Assembly: GCA_036160575.1 (NCBI GenBank) | Contig: JAYYDT010000094.1 | Location: 1 to 16,491 of the forward strand | Length of the DNA stretch: 16,491 nt | Source: TMED26 sp002694075 | GTDB taxonomy: Bacteria > Pseudomonadota > Alphaproteobacteria > Thalassobaculales > Thalassobaculaceae | Direction of reading: 5' to 3' | Shown here: positions 7,001 to 14,444 of the stretch, piece by piece | How the letters are laid out: each line of letters opens with the position of its first letter | Position numbering within the stretch: position 1 is the stretch's first letter | The notes under the pieces: model-generated | What the model was told of the DNA's origin: nothing | What the model saw: only the letters and a program-made list of their open reading frames with translations | Databases searched by the model: none | Position numbers and translations under genes: made by a program

Positions 7001-7016
7001 GTCTGTTGGCGTTAGG

Positions 7017-8951
7017 TTACTGCGCGGCGGCCGATTGCCCCGCGGGGCCGGACGCCTCGTTTTGCAGTCTATGAATGGCCTCGTCCAGCGCAAGCACTTC
7101 TTGCGCCTTGCCGCCCAAACGGCGCACGGCGACGGCGCGATCTTCGGCCTCGCGATTGCCGACGACGAGGATCGCCGGCACTTTGGCGTCGCTGTGTTCA
7201 CGGATCTTGTAATTGATCTTTTCATTCCGCAAATCGACGCCAACTCGCAGCCCGGCGGCCTTGCAGGCGGTGGCGACTTCGCGGGCGTAGTCGTCGGCGT
7301 CATTGGTGATGGTCGCCACTACCCCTTGCAGCGGCGCCAGCCACAGCGGGAAACGACCGGCGTATTGCTCAATCAAAATACCGATCCAGCGTTCCATCGA
7401 TCCCAAGATCGCGCGGTGCAGCATAACCGGTCGCCGGCGCTGGCTGCTTTCGTCGATATAGCTGGCGTCCAAGCGTTCGGGCAGGACAAAATCGACCTGC
7501 AGGGTGCCGCATTGCCAATCGCGGCCAATCGCGTCGCGCAGCACGAATTCCAGCTTGGGACCATAAAAGGCGCCCTCGCCGGGATTGAGCGTGACCTCCA
7601 GGCCGGCCGCTTTGACCGCGCCCATCAAGGCTTCTTCGGCGCGGTCCCAAGTGGCGTCATCGCCGGCCCGCACCTCCGGTCGATCGGAGAATTTCACGCG
7701 CACTTCATCGAAACCGAAATCGCGATAGATGTTCTGCAATAAGTCGCAAAAAGCGACGCTTTCGGCCTCGATCTGATCTTCGGTGCAAAAAATATGCGCG
7801 TCATCCTGGGTAAAGGCACGCACCCGCATGATGCCATGCAAGGCGCCGGACGGCTCATTGCGATGGCAGGAACCGAATTCGGCCATGCGCAGCGGCAGAT
7901 CGCGGTAACTTTTCAGCCCTTGGCGGAAAATCTGCACATGGCCCGGACAATTCATCGGTTTGAGGGCCAAGGTGCGGTCGTCCTCTGAATCCGCGGTGAA
8001 CATGTTCTCGCGAAATTTTTCCCAATGGCCGGAGGCTTCCCACAGACTGCGGTCGATCATCTGCGGGGTTTTGACTTCGACATAGCCGGCCGCCTCGAGG
8101 CGGTCGCGCATGTAATGCTCGATGGTGCGGTAAAGCGACCAGCCCTTGGGATGCCAGAAGATCGAGCCGACCGCCTCTTCCTGCATGTGGAAGAGATCAA
8201 GCTCGCGGCCCAGCCGGCGATGGTCGCGTTTCTCCGCTTCCTGGAGCATGTGCAGGTATTGGCGCAATTCCTTGTCGGTACGCCAGGCGGTGCCATAAAT
8301 GCGCTGCAATTGCGGCTTCTTGGCGTCGCCGCGCCAATAGGCGCCGGCCACGTTCATCAGCTTAAAGGCGTGGCCGATCCGTTTGGTCGATGGCAAATGC
8401 GGTCCACGGCAGAGGTCGATGAAATCACCCTGGCGGTAAAAGCTGACCGTTTCATCGGCCGGGATCGCTTCGACCAGCTCAATCTTAAACGGTTCATTGG
8501 TGTCCCGGTAAAAGGCCACAGCCTGGTCACGCGTCCACACCTCGCGGGTGATCGCCTCGTCGCGGTCGACGATCTCGTGCATGCGTTGCTCGATGGCTTC
8601 CAGATCCTCGGGCGTGAACGGCTCGACCCGATGGAAGTCATAGTAAAAGCCGTTTTCGATGGCTGGGCCGATGGTGACTTGGGCGTCGGGGTAAAGTTCG
8701 CGGACCGCCTCGGCCATGACGTGCGCGGCGTCATGGCGAATGATTTCCAGGGCCGCCTCGTCGCGTTCGGTGATGATGGCGACTTGGGCGTCGACCTCAA
8801 TCGGCCGGGTGAGATCCCATTCGGCGCCGTCGACAACCACCGCCATCGCCGCTTTGGCCAGGCCGGGGCCGATGTCACCGGCGATTTCGGCGCCGGTTAC
8901 CGGGCCGTCAAACTGTCGCTGGGAACCGTCCGGAAGCGTGATATTGGGCAT
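7017..8951 (-). CDS. thrS: Threonine--tRNA ligase
   Basis: The 644-residue class II synthetase charges tRNA-Thr and is full length. The TGS domain comes first (MPNITLPDGSQRQFDGPVTG). The editing domain, which clears Ser-tRNA-Thr, has its HxxxH at H73/H77 and the Cys-His pair C181/H185 (DLCRGPHLPSTKRIGHAF). In the catalytic core the zinc ligands are C335 (LKPMNCPGH), H386 (TQDDAHIF) and H512 (MLHRAILGSMERW). Motif 2 is around RNEPSGALHGIMRVRAF, and the C-terminal anticodon-binding domain begins near APLQGVVATITNDADDYARE. The ATG gives the conserved MPNITLPDG start; the Shine-Dalgarno is weak (GAGAA). Two hairpins lie in the 178-base gap upstream. In E. coli ThrRS represses its own mRNA by binding tRNA-like stems; whether these hairpins act so is unknown. 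Confidence 0.98.
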   Translation of the reverse strand: MPNITLPDGSQRQFDGPVTGAEIAGDIGPGLAKAAMAVVVDGAEWDLTRPIEVDAQVAIITERDEAALEIIRHDAAHVMAEAVRELYPDAQVTIGPAIENGFYYDFHRVEPFTPEDLEAIEQRMHEIVDRDEAITREVWTRDQAVAFYRDTNEPFKIELVEAIPADETVSFYRQGDFIDLCRGPHLPSTKRIGHAFKLMNVAGAYWRGDAKKPQLQRIYGTAWRTDKELRQYLHMLQEAEKRDHRRLGRELDLFHMQEEAVGSIFWHPKGWSLYRTIEHYMRDRLEAAGYVEVKTPQMIDRSLWEASGHWEKFRENMFTADSEDDRTLALKPMNCPGHVQIFRQGLKSYRDLPLRMAEFGSCHRNEPSGALHGIMRVRAFTQDDAHIFCTEDQIEAESVAFCDLLQNIYRDFGFDEVRVKFSDRPEVRAGDDATWDRAEEALMGAVKAAGLEVTLNPGEGAFYGPKLEFVLRDAIGRDWQCGTLQVDFVLPERLDASYIDESSQRRRPVMLHRAILGSMERWIGILIEQYAGRFPLWLAPLQGVVATITNDADDYAREVATACKAAGLRVGVDLRNEKINYKIREHSDAKVPAILVVGNREAEDRAVAVRRLGGKAQEVLALDEAIHRLQNEASGPAGQSAAAQ

Positions 8952-8989
8952 CGTAATTCTCGATCGTTGAACAACATAACAGGCGAGGG

Positions 8990-9008
8990 CGACGCGGCTG
9001 CCGCGTCG
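8990..9008 (-). promoter_or_regulatory. Hairpin in the thrS leader (promoter-proximal to the gene)
   Basis: An eight-pair perfect stem CGACGCGG / CCGCGTCG with a three-base loop lies 38 bases before the thrS ATG. No T run follows on the minus strand (next is CCCTCGCC), so it is not a typical terminator. It is one of two stacked hairpins in this gap and could be part of a thrS control region. Confidence 0.45.
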
Positions 9009-9015
9009 ACGATTT

Positions 9016-9047
9016 GGCCACTTCGGCGCGTCAGGCCCGAAGTGGCC
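9016..9047 (-). promoter_or_regulatory. Long perfect hairpin between the glycosyltransferase gene and thrS
   Basis: GGCCACTTCGG (9016-9026) and CCGAAGTGGCC (9037-9047) form an 11-pair perfect stem with a ten-base loop. It is 82 bases after the stop of the upstream glycosyltransferase gene and seven bases from the second hairpin. On the minus strand it is followed by AAATCG and on the plus strand by GACGAG, so neither orientation has a T run. It may be a Rho-assisted 3' end, a REP-like element, or part of the thrS leader. I see no coding sequence in 8952-9129. Confidence 0.55.
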
Positions 9048-9129
9048 GACGAGTGCTTGTTAAGCGCGAGCGCATGGCAATCACGAGTTGTTCACGTTCG
9101 ATGGCCGAGGTTGTACATGGCCCGGCGCG

Positions 9130-10080
9130 TCAGCGCAAGCCGGCGTCGGTCGAGAGCGCCGCGGTGACGTTGGCCCATACCCGCGCGCCATCGACGGTCG
9201 CCAGGTCGGCGGCGAACAGAACCTCGGCGCGTGGCCCGAGCGGTCGGTTTTTGACGAGCGCCTCGGCGCGACTGAACAGCATGGTCACCGGGCAGCCGGC
9301 GGCCGCCAACACATGCATCGGGCCAGTGTCGTTGCCGATGGCGCATTGGGCGCGCATCGCCAAGCCAGGCAGATCGACCAAAGCCGTCTGACCGGTGAGG
9401 TCGCGGCCCGCCGGCAGGCCCGCCAACACCCGCCCGGCCAAGGACCGTTCCTCAAGCCCGCCAATCACCACGGGCGTCACCTCACGGGCCATCAGTCGGT
9501 GGGCGAGATCGGCGTACGCGGCCGCCGGCCAGCGTTTGTCATCGCTGCCCGGTGACGAGCCCGGCGCCAGTAGCGCGAAGCGGTCGGGCAGGTCGAAGGC
9601 GGCGATCTCACCGGCCATATCCGCCAGGTCGACCAGCGGCACCTCGTCGATCCCGGCCAGGGCTAACTGGTCCCGTTGCCGTTCGACGGTGTGGCGGTCG
9701 TTGGCGCGGGCCTCGCTTTGGCGGTGGCTGGCGCCGGCCACCACACCCGACCAGAGGGGCCTGGCCCCCGGTCCCATCAGGTGGAAATACAGTGCGCTGC
9801 GGTCGGAGGTTTGCAAATCGTAGACCCTGTCAAAGGCCGCCGCCCGCAGGCGCCGACGCCACGCCAGCAAGGCGCCGGGTTGCCACAGACGCGGCGCCGG
9901 GTCGCGCCAAACCTCGTCGAACAAACCGCTGCGTTCTAAAAAGTCATGGTAGGGCGCGCGGGTCAGGGCGGTGATGCGGGCGTCCGGGTGGTGGCGGCGA
10001 ATGGCCCGCATCGGTCCCATGGCGTAGACCAAATCACCGAGCGCGCCAAGCTTGATGACCAGAATATTTTGCGCCGTCAC
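9130..10080 (-). CDS. Glycosyltransferase family 9 (heptosyltransferase-like)
   Basis: The 316-residue GT-B enzyme resembles ADP-heptose:LPS heptosyltransferases, which add heptose to the lipopolysaccharide inner core at the cytoplasmic face of the inner membrane. The N-terminal fold begins ILVIKLGALGDLVYAMGPM (6-24), the nucleotide-side segment APGSSPGSDDKRWP is at 172-185, and the GT9 signature GNDTGPMHVLAAAGCP is at 249-264 with D251 and H256. The GTG at 10080 was chosen because it overlaps the preceding gene's stop (GTGA) and places the Rossmann strand right at the N-terminus; an upstream start at 10131 would overlap that gene by about 50 bases. Tight coupling with a GT4 enzyme suggests a joint role in building a surface glycan. 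The actual sugar donor cannot be read from the sequence. Confidence 0.9.
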   Translation of the reverse strand: MTAQNILVIKLGALGDLVYAMGPMRAIRRHHPDARITALTRAPYHDFLERSGLFDEVWRDPAPRLWQPGALLAWRRRLRAAAFDRVYDLQTSDRSALYFHLMGPGARPLWSGVVAGASHRQSEARANDRHTVERQRDQLALAGIDEVPLVDLADMAGEIAAFDLPDRFALLAPGSSPGSDDKRWPAAAYADLAHRLMAREVTPVVIGGLEERSLAGRVLAGLPAGRDLTGQTALVDLPGLAMRAQCAIGNDTGPMHVLAAAGCPVTMLFSRAEALVKNRPLGPRAEVLFAADLATVDGARVWANVTAALSTDAGLR

Positions 10081-11306
10081 GGGTTCGCGTCGGTGAGCAG
10101 TTCGCGATATACCGACAAGGTGCGGGCGCACATGTCGAAGTTGGAGAAATGGTCTCGCGCGTTGGCGATGCCGGCGTCCGCCATTGTGCCGCGTCGGCGT
10201 TCATCGAGCGACAGCGCGGCGCGTAAGGCGGCCGCCAGGGCGGCAGCGTCGTTGGGCGCGACACGCCAGCCGGTTTCGCCGTCGATGACGGTTTCACGGT
10301 GGCCGCCATGGTCGCTGACCACCACCGGCCGGCCCATCGCCTGCGCCTCGACCACGGTGCGACCGAAAGGTTCCGGCGTGAGCGTCGGCGAAACCACCAC
10401 ATCGGCGACTTTGTAGGCCGCCGGCATGTCTCGGCAGGTGCCGACGAAATGCAGCCGGTCGGCCACACCGAGGCGCGCGCCTTGGGTTTCCAGCGCGGTT
10501 TTGAAACTTTCCTTGCCGCCACTGTTACCGACGAAAAGGACGCGGAAATCCAAGTCGCTGAGCTCGGCCAAAGCCTCGATCAACAGGCTATGGCCCTTCC
10601 ATCTCGTGACCCGGCCCGGTTGCATGATCACCGGCACGCCGTCGGGCAGGCGCCATTCCTGGGCGAGATTGATCATGCGCTCCGCCGACACCCGGTCGGG
10701 GTCGAAGAGATTCAAGTCGACGCCGCGTTGAATGATCCGCAGCTTGTCGTGGTCGAAGTTGAAACGCTGGGCGATATCGCCGGCGGTGTAATGGGAAATC
10801 GCGATCACGCGGTCGCCTTTGGTGAGCACGCTGTTGTAGATCTTTTTCGCAGGATTGGTGTCCGGATGGCGGCCGTGGAACGTGGTCACCAAGGGCGTCT
10901 CGGTACGCCCGCGGGCGGCCAGGGCGATCCATGCCGGCATGCGCGAGCGGGCATGGATCAAATCCACCGCCCGTTCCTTGACGATGCGCGTTAAGGCGTC
11001 GATATTGCTGCGCCAGCGCCATGGCGCCTTGGCGTGGACCGGCAGGCTGAGGTGCTCGCCGCCGGCGCGTTCGACCTCCCGCACCATCGGGCCGCCGGAC
11101 GACACCACCAGGGCCCGCCAGCCGGCGCTGGTGAGGGCTTGCACGATCTCTATCGTACCTCGCTCGACCCCGCCGGAGACCAGCGCCGGCAGGATTTGGA
11201 GGACTGTCGGCGGCGCGCGATCCGGTGATGGCCGGAACGCCTCGAAATCGCCGGTGAATTTGATAGGATCGGTCAATCCGACGATGGCCGAAGAAGGCGG
11301 TCGCAC
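10077..11306 (-). CDS. Glycosyltransferase family 4 (group 1)
   Basis: The 409-residue retaining GT-B glycosyltransferase has an N-terminal acceptor domain with the glycine-rich ILPALVSGGVERGTIEIVQA (38-57). The C-terminal donor domain has the GRVTRWKGH motif at 231-239 (R232, K237, phosphate contacts) and the E-x7-E motif in PEPFGRTVVEAQAMG (E312, E320). There is no signal peptide or membrane helix, so it acts in the cytoplasm, probably on lipid-linked or lipid A-core acceptors. The GTG at 11306 has an AGGAG ten bases upstream. A poorly conserved leader of about 32 residues precedes the fold, so a later start is possible. It is the first gene of a two-gene unit with the GT9 enzyme, diverging from an alpha/beta hydrolase across 44 bases. 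Donor and acceptor are unknown. Confidence 0.9.
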   Translation of the reverse strand: MRPPSSAIVGLTDPIKFTGDFEAFRPSPDRAPPTVLQILPALVSGGVERGTIEIVQALTSAGWRALVVSSGGPMVREVERAGGEHLSLPVHAKAPWRWRSNIDALTRIVKERAVDLIHARSRMPAWIALAARGRTETPLVTTFHGRHPDTNPAKKIYNSVLTKGDRVIAISHYTAGDIAQRFNFDHDKLRIIQRGVDLNLFDPDRVSAERMINLAQEWRLPDGVPVIMQPGRVTRWKGHSLLIEALAELSDLDFRVLFVGNSGGKESFKTALETQGARLGVADRLHFVGTCRDMPAAYKVADVVVSPTLTPEPFGRTVVEAQAMGRPVVVSDHGGHRETVIDGETGWRVAPNDAAALAAALRAALSLDERRRGTMADAGIANARDHFSNFDMCARTLSVYRELLTDANP

Positions 11307-11350
11307 AGGCGTTATGCTCCTGACATGATGTGAAAAGAGAATCCTTTAGA

Positions 11351-12130
11351 ATGGTCGCACCGTCAAGCAACCCCGCACCCAAGTATCTGGCCCTGGCCAA
11401 TGGCGGCCGGCTGGCCTATCACCGCAGCCCTGGCCGGGGGCCGGGTTTGGTTTTCCTTGGCGGGTTCATGTCCGACATGACCGGCAGCAAGGCGACCGCC
11501 CTGGAAGCTTTCGCGCGCGGCCGCGGGCAAGCCTTTCTGCGCTTCGATTACCGCGGCCATGGTCAGTCCAGCGGCGCCTTTCGCGACGGCACCATCGGCG
11601 CCTGGCGCGATGACGCGCTGGCCGCCCTCGATCACCTGACCGACGGCCCTCAAATTCTGATTGGTTCGTCGATGGGCGGTTGGTTGATGCTTTTGGCGGC
11701 TTTGGCGCGACCGGCGCGGATCGCCGGCCTGGTCGGCATCGCCGCCGCGCCGGATTTTACCGAGACCCTGATGTGGCCGGCGTTCTCGTCGGAAATTCGT
11801 GAAACGCTCGCCCGTGACGGGGTCTATCTGGCGCCTTCGGAATATGGCGACGATCCTTATCCAATCACCATGGACCTGATCACCGATGGCCGCGACCACC
11901 TGGTGTTGAACGGCCCTTTGGCGATTGACGCGCCGGTGCGCCTGTTACAGGGCATGCGAGACCCGGACGTGCCCTACCAGCACGCCTTTCGTTTGATGAA
12001 GGCGCTGACCGGCACCGATGTGGTGGCGCAATTTATCAAGGACGGCGATCACCGCCTGTCCACCGATAGCGATTTGGCGCGCCTGTGCGCGACGGTCGCC
12101 ATCTTAAGCGATGAGGTGACGGCGGCGTGA
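11351..12130 (+). CDS. ABHD10-like alpha/beta hydrolase
   Basis: The 259-residue single-domain serine hydrolase has the nucleophile elbow IGSSMGGWLML (S107 in GSSMG), the acid in GMRDPDVPY (D204 or D206) and the His in KDGDHRLS (H234). The oxyanion region is VFLGGFMSDMTGSKA, and FDYRGHGQSSG is typical of the fold. The pattern, notably GSSMGGWLML and the SDMTGSKA segment, resembles the ABHD10 group, whose animal member is a mitochondrial thioesterase/depalmitoylase; many alphaproteobacteria carry a relative. The bacterial substrate is not known. The ATG at 11351 is preferred; an in-frame GTG at 11330 would add seven residues without a better ribosome site. The stop overlaps the next gene's GTG start (GTGA), so the two form an operon. 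Confidence 0.88.
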   Translation: MVAPSSNPAPKYLALANGGRLAYHRSPGRGPGLVFLGGFMSDMTGSKATALEAFARGRGQAFLRFDYRGHGQSSGAFRDGTIGAWRDDALAALDHLTDGPQILIGSSMGGWLMLLAALARPARIAGLVGIAAAPDFTETLMWPAFSSEIRETLARDGVYLAPSEYGDDPYPITMDLITDGRDHLVLNGPLAIDAPVRLLQGMRDPDVPYQHAFRLMKALTGTDVVAQFIKDGDHRLSTDSDLARLCATVAILSDEVTAA

Positions 12131-12867
12131 TACGGCGCCGACTCTGGCCGTTGTTGGCGATCTGGGCGGCGTTGACGGCACCGGCCATCGCCGACGTGCC
12201 ACGCGATCACGCCGGTTGCTTGGCGCAAGCGCGGCAGGCGCCGGAGAGCGGGTATCGCGCGGCCCAAAACTGGAGCCAACAGGGCGGCGGCGCCATGGCC
12301 CGTCATTGCGCCGCCCTGGCGCTGCTTTACCTCGGCCAATCGAGCGAGGCGGCGGCCCGGCTCGAAAGCTTGGCGACCGAGGCCAAAAACCCGGGCCAAG
12401 CCGTCGCCTGGTTGGCCCAGGCCGGCCAGGCCTGGTTCATGGCGCGCCGGTTCGCGCGCGCCGAGACCGTGCAGAGTCAGGTCCTCCAACGCGCGCCGGA
12501 CAATATCGAGTTTCGAATCGACCGCGCCGTCACGCGCCTGAGCGCCGGCGATCACTGGGCCGCGTTGGATGATTTGAACCAGGTGCTGGAGCGCGACCCC
12601 GGGCATATCGACGCCTATCTTTTTCGCGCCGCCGCCTATCGCTACCTAGACGCCTTGGACCTCGCCCGCGACGATGTCGAGCGGCTGCTGGCCCTGGATC
12701 CGGCCCGTGCCGAGGGCTGGTTGGAGCGCGGCATTCTGCGGCAATTGCAGGGCGATTTGCGGGGCGCCCGGGACGATCTCATGCGTGCCATCGCCAAGGC
12801 CGAGGACCCGGCCGTCGTCGACGCCGCGCGTCGCCGCTTGGAGATGGTCGACGTGACCGGCCGATGA
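12127..12867 (+). CDS. Secreted tetratricopeptide-repeat protein
   Basis: The 246-residue protein starts with a GTG that overlaps the hydrolase stop. Residues 1-22 form a signal peptide (basic RRR, hydrophobic core, TAPAIA before the likely cut at DVPRD), so it should be periplasmic; there is no lipobox Cys. The rest is alpha-helical with TPR-like units at about 92-125, 126-159, 160-193 and 194-228. Their consensus Ala/Gly spacing and DP turns are visible at ERDPGHIDAYLFRAA and ALDPARAEGWLERG. Two cysteines (C31, C61) in the N-terminal part could form a disulfide. TPRs mediate protein contacts, so a role as an adaptor in the envelope is likely but no partner is evident. A six-pair hairpin (CGGCCG, ATGA, CGGCCG) spans its stop codon without a T run. 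Confidence 0.85.
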   Translation: MIRRRLWPLLAIWAALTAPAIADVPRDHAGCLAQARQAPESGYRAAQNWSQQGGGAMARHCAALALLYLGQSSEAAARLESLATEAKNPGQAVAWLAQAGQAWFMARRFARAETVQSQVLQRAPDNIEFRIDRAVTRLSAGDHWAALDDLNQVLERDPGHIDAYLFRAAAYRYLDALDLARDDVERLLALDPARAEGWLERGILRQLQGDLRGARDDLMRAIAKAEDPAVVDAARRRLEMVDVTGR

Positions 12868-12874
12868 CGGCCGC

Positions 12875-13543
12875 CTAAAAGTCCAAATCGGCGTAGTGGG
12901 CGGGCGGCGGCAAGCCCGGCAAATGATCGGCGAGCAGGCTGCGGAAACTGGGCCGGGATTTGACCCGTGCGTACCAGGTGCGTGCCTCTTGATTATGGTC
13001 CCATGGCACACCGCCGACATAGTCGACCGCCGATAAATGCGCGGCGGCGGCGATATCGGCCAGCGAGAACAATTCGCCGGCCAGCCAGTTACGCCGCTCG
13101 GCCAAATGGCCGATGTAATCCAGATGGGTCAGGATGTTTTGGGTGGCGGCGCGCACCGACGCGCTGTCCGGCGCGCCGCCCCCGCTTAGCCGTTTGTAGA
13201 GCTTTTCACCGATCTGCGGGCGCGTCACCTCGGCGTGGAATTTCTCATCGAACCAGGCGGTCAGGCGGCGAGTCTCGGCCCGGCCGGCGGCGTCGAAGGG
13301 CAGCAGGTTGGGATCGCCGTGAATTTCTTCCAAATATTCCGCGATCGCCATCGAATCGGCCAGTACGCGGCCGCTTTCCTCGACCAGCACCGGCACCAGA
13401 CCGGCTGGGTTGAGGGCCAGAAACTCTTGCCGGCGCTGCCAGATCGGTTCCGTCACCAAATCGGCGTCGAGCTTCTTTTCGGCCAAAACAATCCGGATCT
13501 TTCGGCAAAATGGCGACACCGGCAGGTGATAGAGCGTGCGCAT
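12875..13543 (-). CDS. Glutathione S-transferase family protein
   Basis: The 222-residue protein has the GST architecture. The N-terminal thioredoxin fold (MRTLYHLPVSPFCRKIRIVL) carries SPFC at 10-13, the site of a Ser or Cys thiol-binding residue. NPAGLVPVLVEESGRVLADSMAIAEYLEE has the cis-Pro before Val and the DS pair that contacts the glutathione gamma-glutamyl group. The all-helical C-terminal domain contains LFSLADIAAAAHLSAVDYVG, the usual N-capping box. Such proteins conjugate or reduce electrophiles with glutathione in the cytoplasm; the substrate is unknown. The ATG at 13543 gives the family start. A reading that begins at 13759 would run into the upstream gene and is rejected. No strong Shine-Dalgarno precedes it. 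The end lies seven bases from the convergent TPR gene. Confidence 0.92.
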   Translation of the reverse strand: MRTLYHLPVSPFCRKIRIVLAEKKLDADLVTEPIWQRRQEFLALNPAGLVPVLVEESGRVLADSMAIAEYLEEIHGDPNLLPFDAAGRAETRRLTAWFDEKFHAEVTRPQIGEKLYKRLSGGGAPDSASVRAATQNILTHLDYIGHLAERRNWLAGELFSLADIAAAAHLSAVDYVGGVPWDHNQEARTWYARVKSRPSFRSLLADHLPGLPPPAHYADLDF

Positions 13544-13572
13544 GGGGACCGGTCCGGCTGTCAAGAGAGAGG

Positions 13573-14331
13573 CTAAGATACCAAAACCCGAGCAATCGCG
13601 CCAACCGCCAGAAGCGCCAAAACCACCAACGCCACGTGCCGGACCATCTCCGGATCGATGCGTTGAAAAGCGCGTTGGCCAATGACGATGCCAAGGACCA
13701 CCGCCGGCGCCAAGACCGCCGCCCGCAGCAACACAATCTCGGTGATCAGACCGCTCCACAGCATCAGCGCCAGGGTCAAGACATCGGTCATGAAAATAAA
13801 GGCCGCGATTGACGCGCGCACCGCCGCGACCGACAGCGGGCTGGCCAGAAAAAACACGATCACCGCTGGCCCGGGCATGCCGATGCTGCCGCTCAGAAAG
13901 CCGGCCATGGCGCCCACCGTCGCCGACAATCCGCGCCCCGGTAGGCGCGGCGCGCGCACGCCATTGGCCAGTGTGACCACCGCCACCAGAACCGCCACGC
14001 CGATGGTCAGACGCATCGCGTCGACCGGCAAATGCGTCAACACCGCGACGCCCAGCGGCACCCCGAGAAGGGCGCCGATGACCAACGGCGTCAGGAGCGG
14101 ACGGTTGATGTCATGGCGAAGGCTCGGCACCAAATGGACACTGGCGGCCAGGTCCAGCAACAGCACCATCGGGATGACCGCCACCGGGGCCTCGAACAGG
14201 ACCAGGGCGGCGATGACGATCATCGCGAAACCGAAGCCGGTCAGCCCGCGCACCACCGCCGCCGCCAAGGTCGCCAGGGCGGCCAGCGCCCAGATCGCGG
14301 GCGACCATCCAAAAAGAACTTCGGCCAGCAT
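13573..14331 (-). CDS. TauE/SafE family permease (sulfite exporter-like)
   Basis: The 252-residue integral membrane protein has about eight hydrophobic segments and belongs to the TauE/SafE (DUF81) family. It shows the duplicated signature: VVRGLTGFGFAMIVIAAL near the first helices and GFLSGSIGMPGPAVIVFFLA at the corresponding place in the second half. Members are linked to export of sulfite, sulfoacetate or other anions, though most are uncharacterised. The ATG at 14331 follows AAGGAA at nine bases; a TTG one codon earlier is a less likely start. It lies 29 bases upstream of the GST gene on the same strand, so the pair is probably co-transcribed. Whether it moves a sulfur compound related to glutathione chemistry is only a guess. 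Confidence 0.88.
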   Translation of the reverse strand: MLAEVLFGWSPAIWALAALATLAAAVVRGLTGFGFAMIVIAALVLFEAPVAVIPMVLLLDLAASVHLVPSLRHDINRPLLTPLVIGALLGVPLGVAVLTHLPVDAMRLTIGVAVLVAVVTLANGVRAPRLPGRGLSATVGAMAGFLSGSIGMPGPAVIVFFLASPLSVAAVRASIAAFIFMTDVLTLALMLWSGLITEIVLLRAAVLAPAVVLGIVIGQRAFQRIDPEMVRHVALVVLALLAVGAIARVLVS

Positions 14332-14444
14332 CAAAGCGCTTTCCTTCGATTGAGCACGGCGGCGCGCGCGGCGCGGACGGGGTGATTGTGTTGGGCGGGT
14401 TTTCGGCCTAGGCTCGAGGCCTCGCCTATGCTTGGTGTCACATC

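Noticed and set aside
9092..9118. Eight-codon frame MYNLGHRT upstream of thrS as a leader peptide
   Set aside because: It has one Thr codon, no ribosome site, and is merely the tail of a longer shadow frame; it does not look like an attenuation peptide.
8952..9129. tRNA or small RNA gene in the gap between thrS and the GT9 gene
   Set aside because: No cloverleaf, no GGTTCGA-type T-loop and no CCA end are present; only the two hairpins stand out.
8025..9167. A 380-codon plus-strand reading frame antisense to thrS
   Set aside because: It mirrors the full-length, motif-complete thrS; long antisense frames are expected in GC-rich coding DNA and its translation resembles no family I know.
11338..11366. 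TTGACG-N17-GATTCT as a promoter for the GT4 gene
   Set aside because: The -10 matches only three of six bases, so the evidence is too weak to list.
13536..13564. Perfect -35 element TTGACA on the minus strand before the GST gene
   Set aside because: At 16-18 bases downstream the sequence is GC-rich (GCGCAC) with no -10 match, and the site would lie within the start of the gene.
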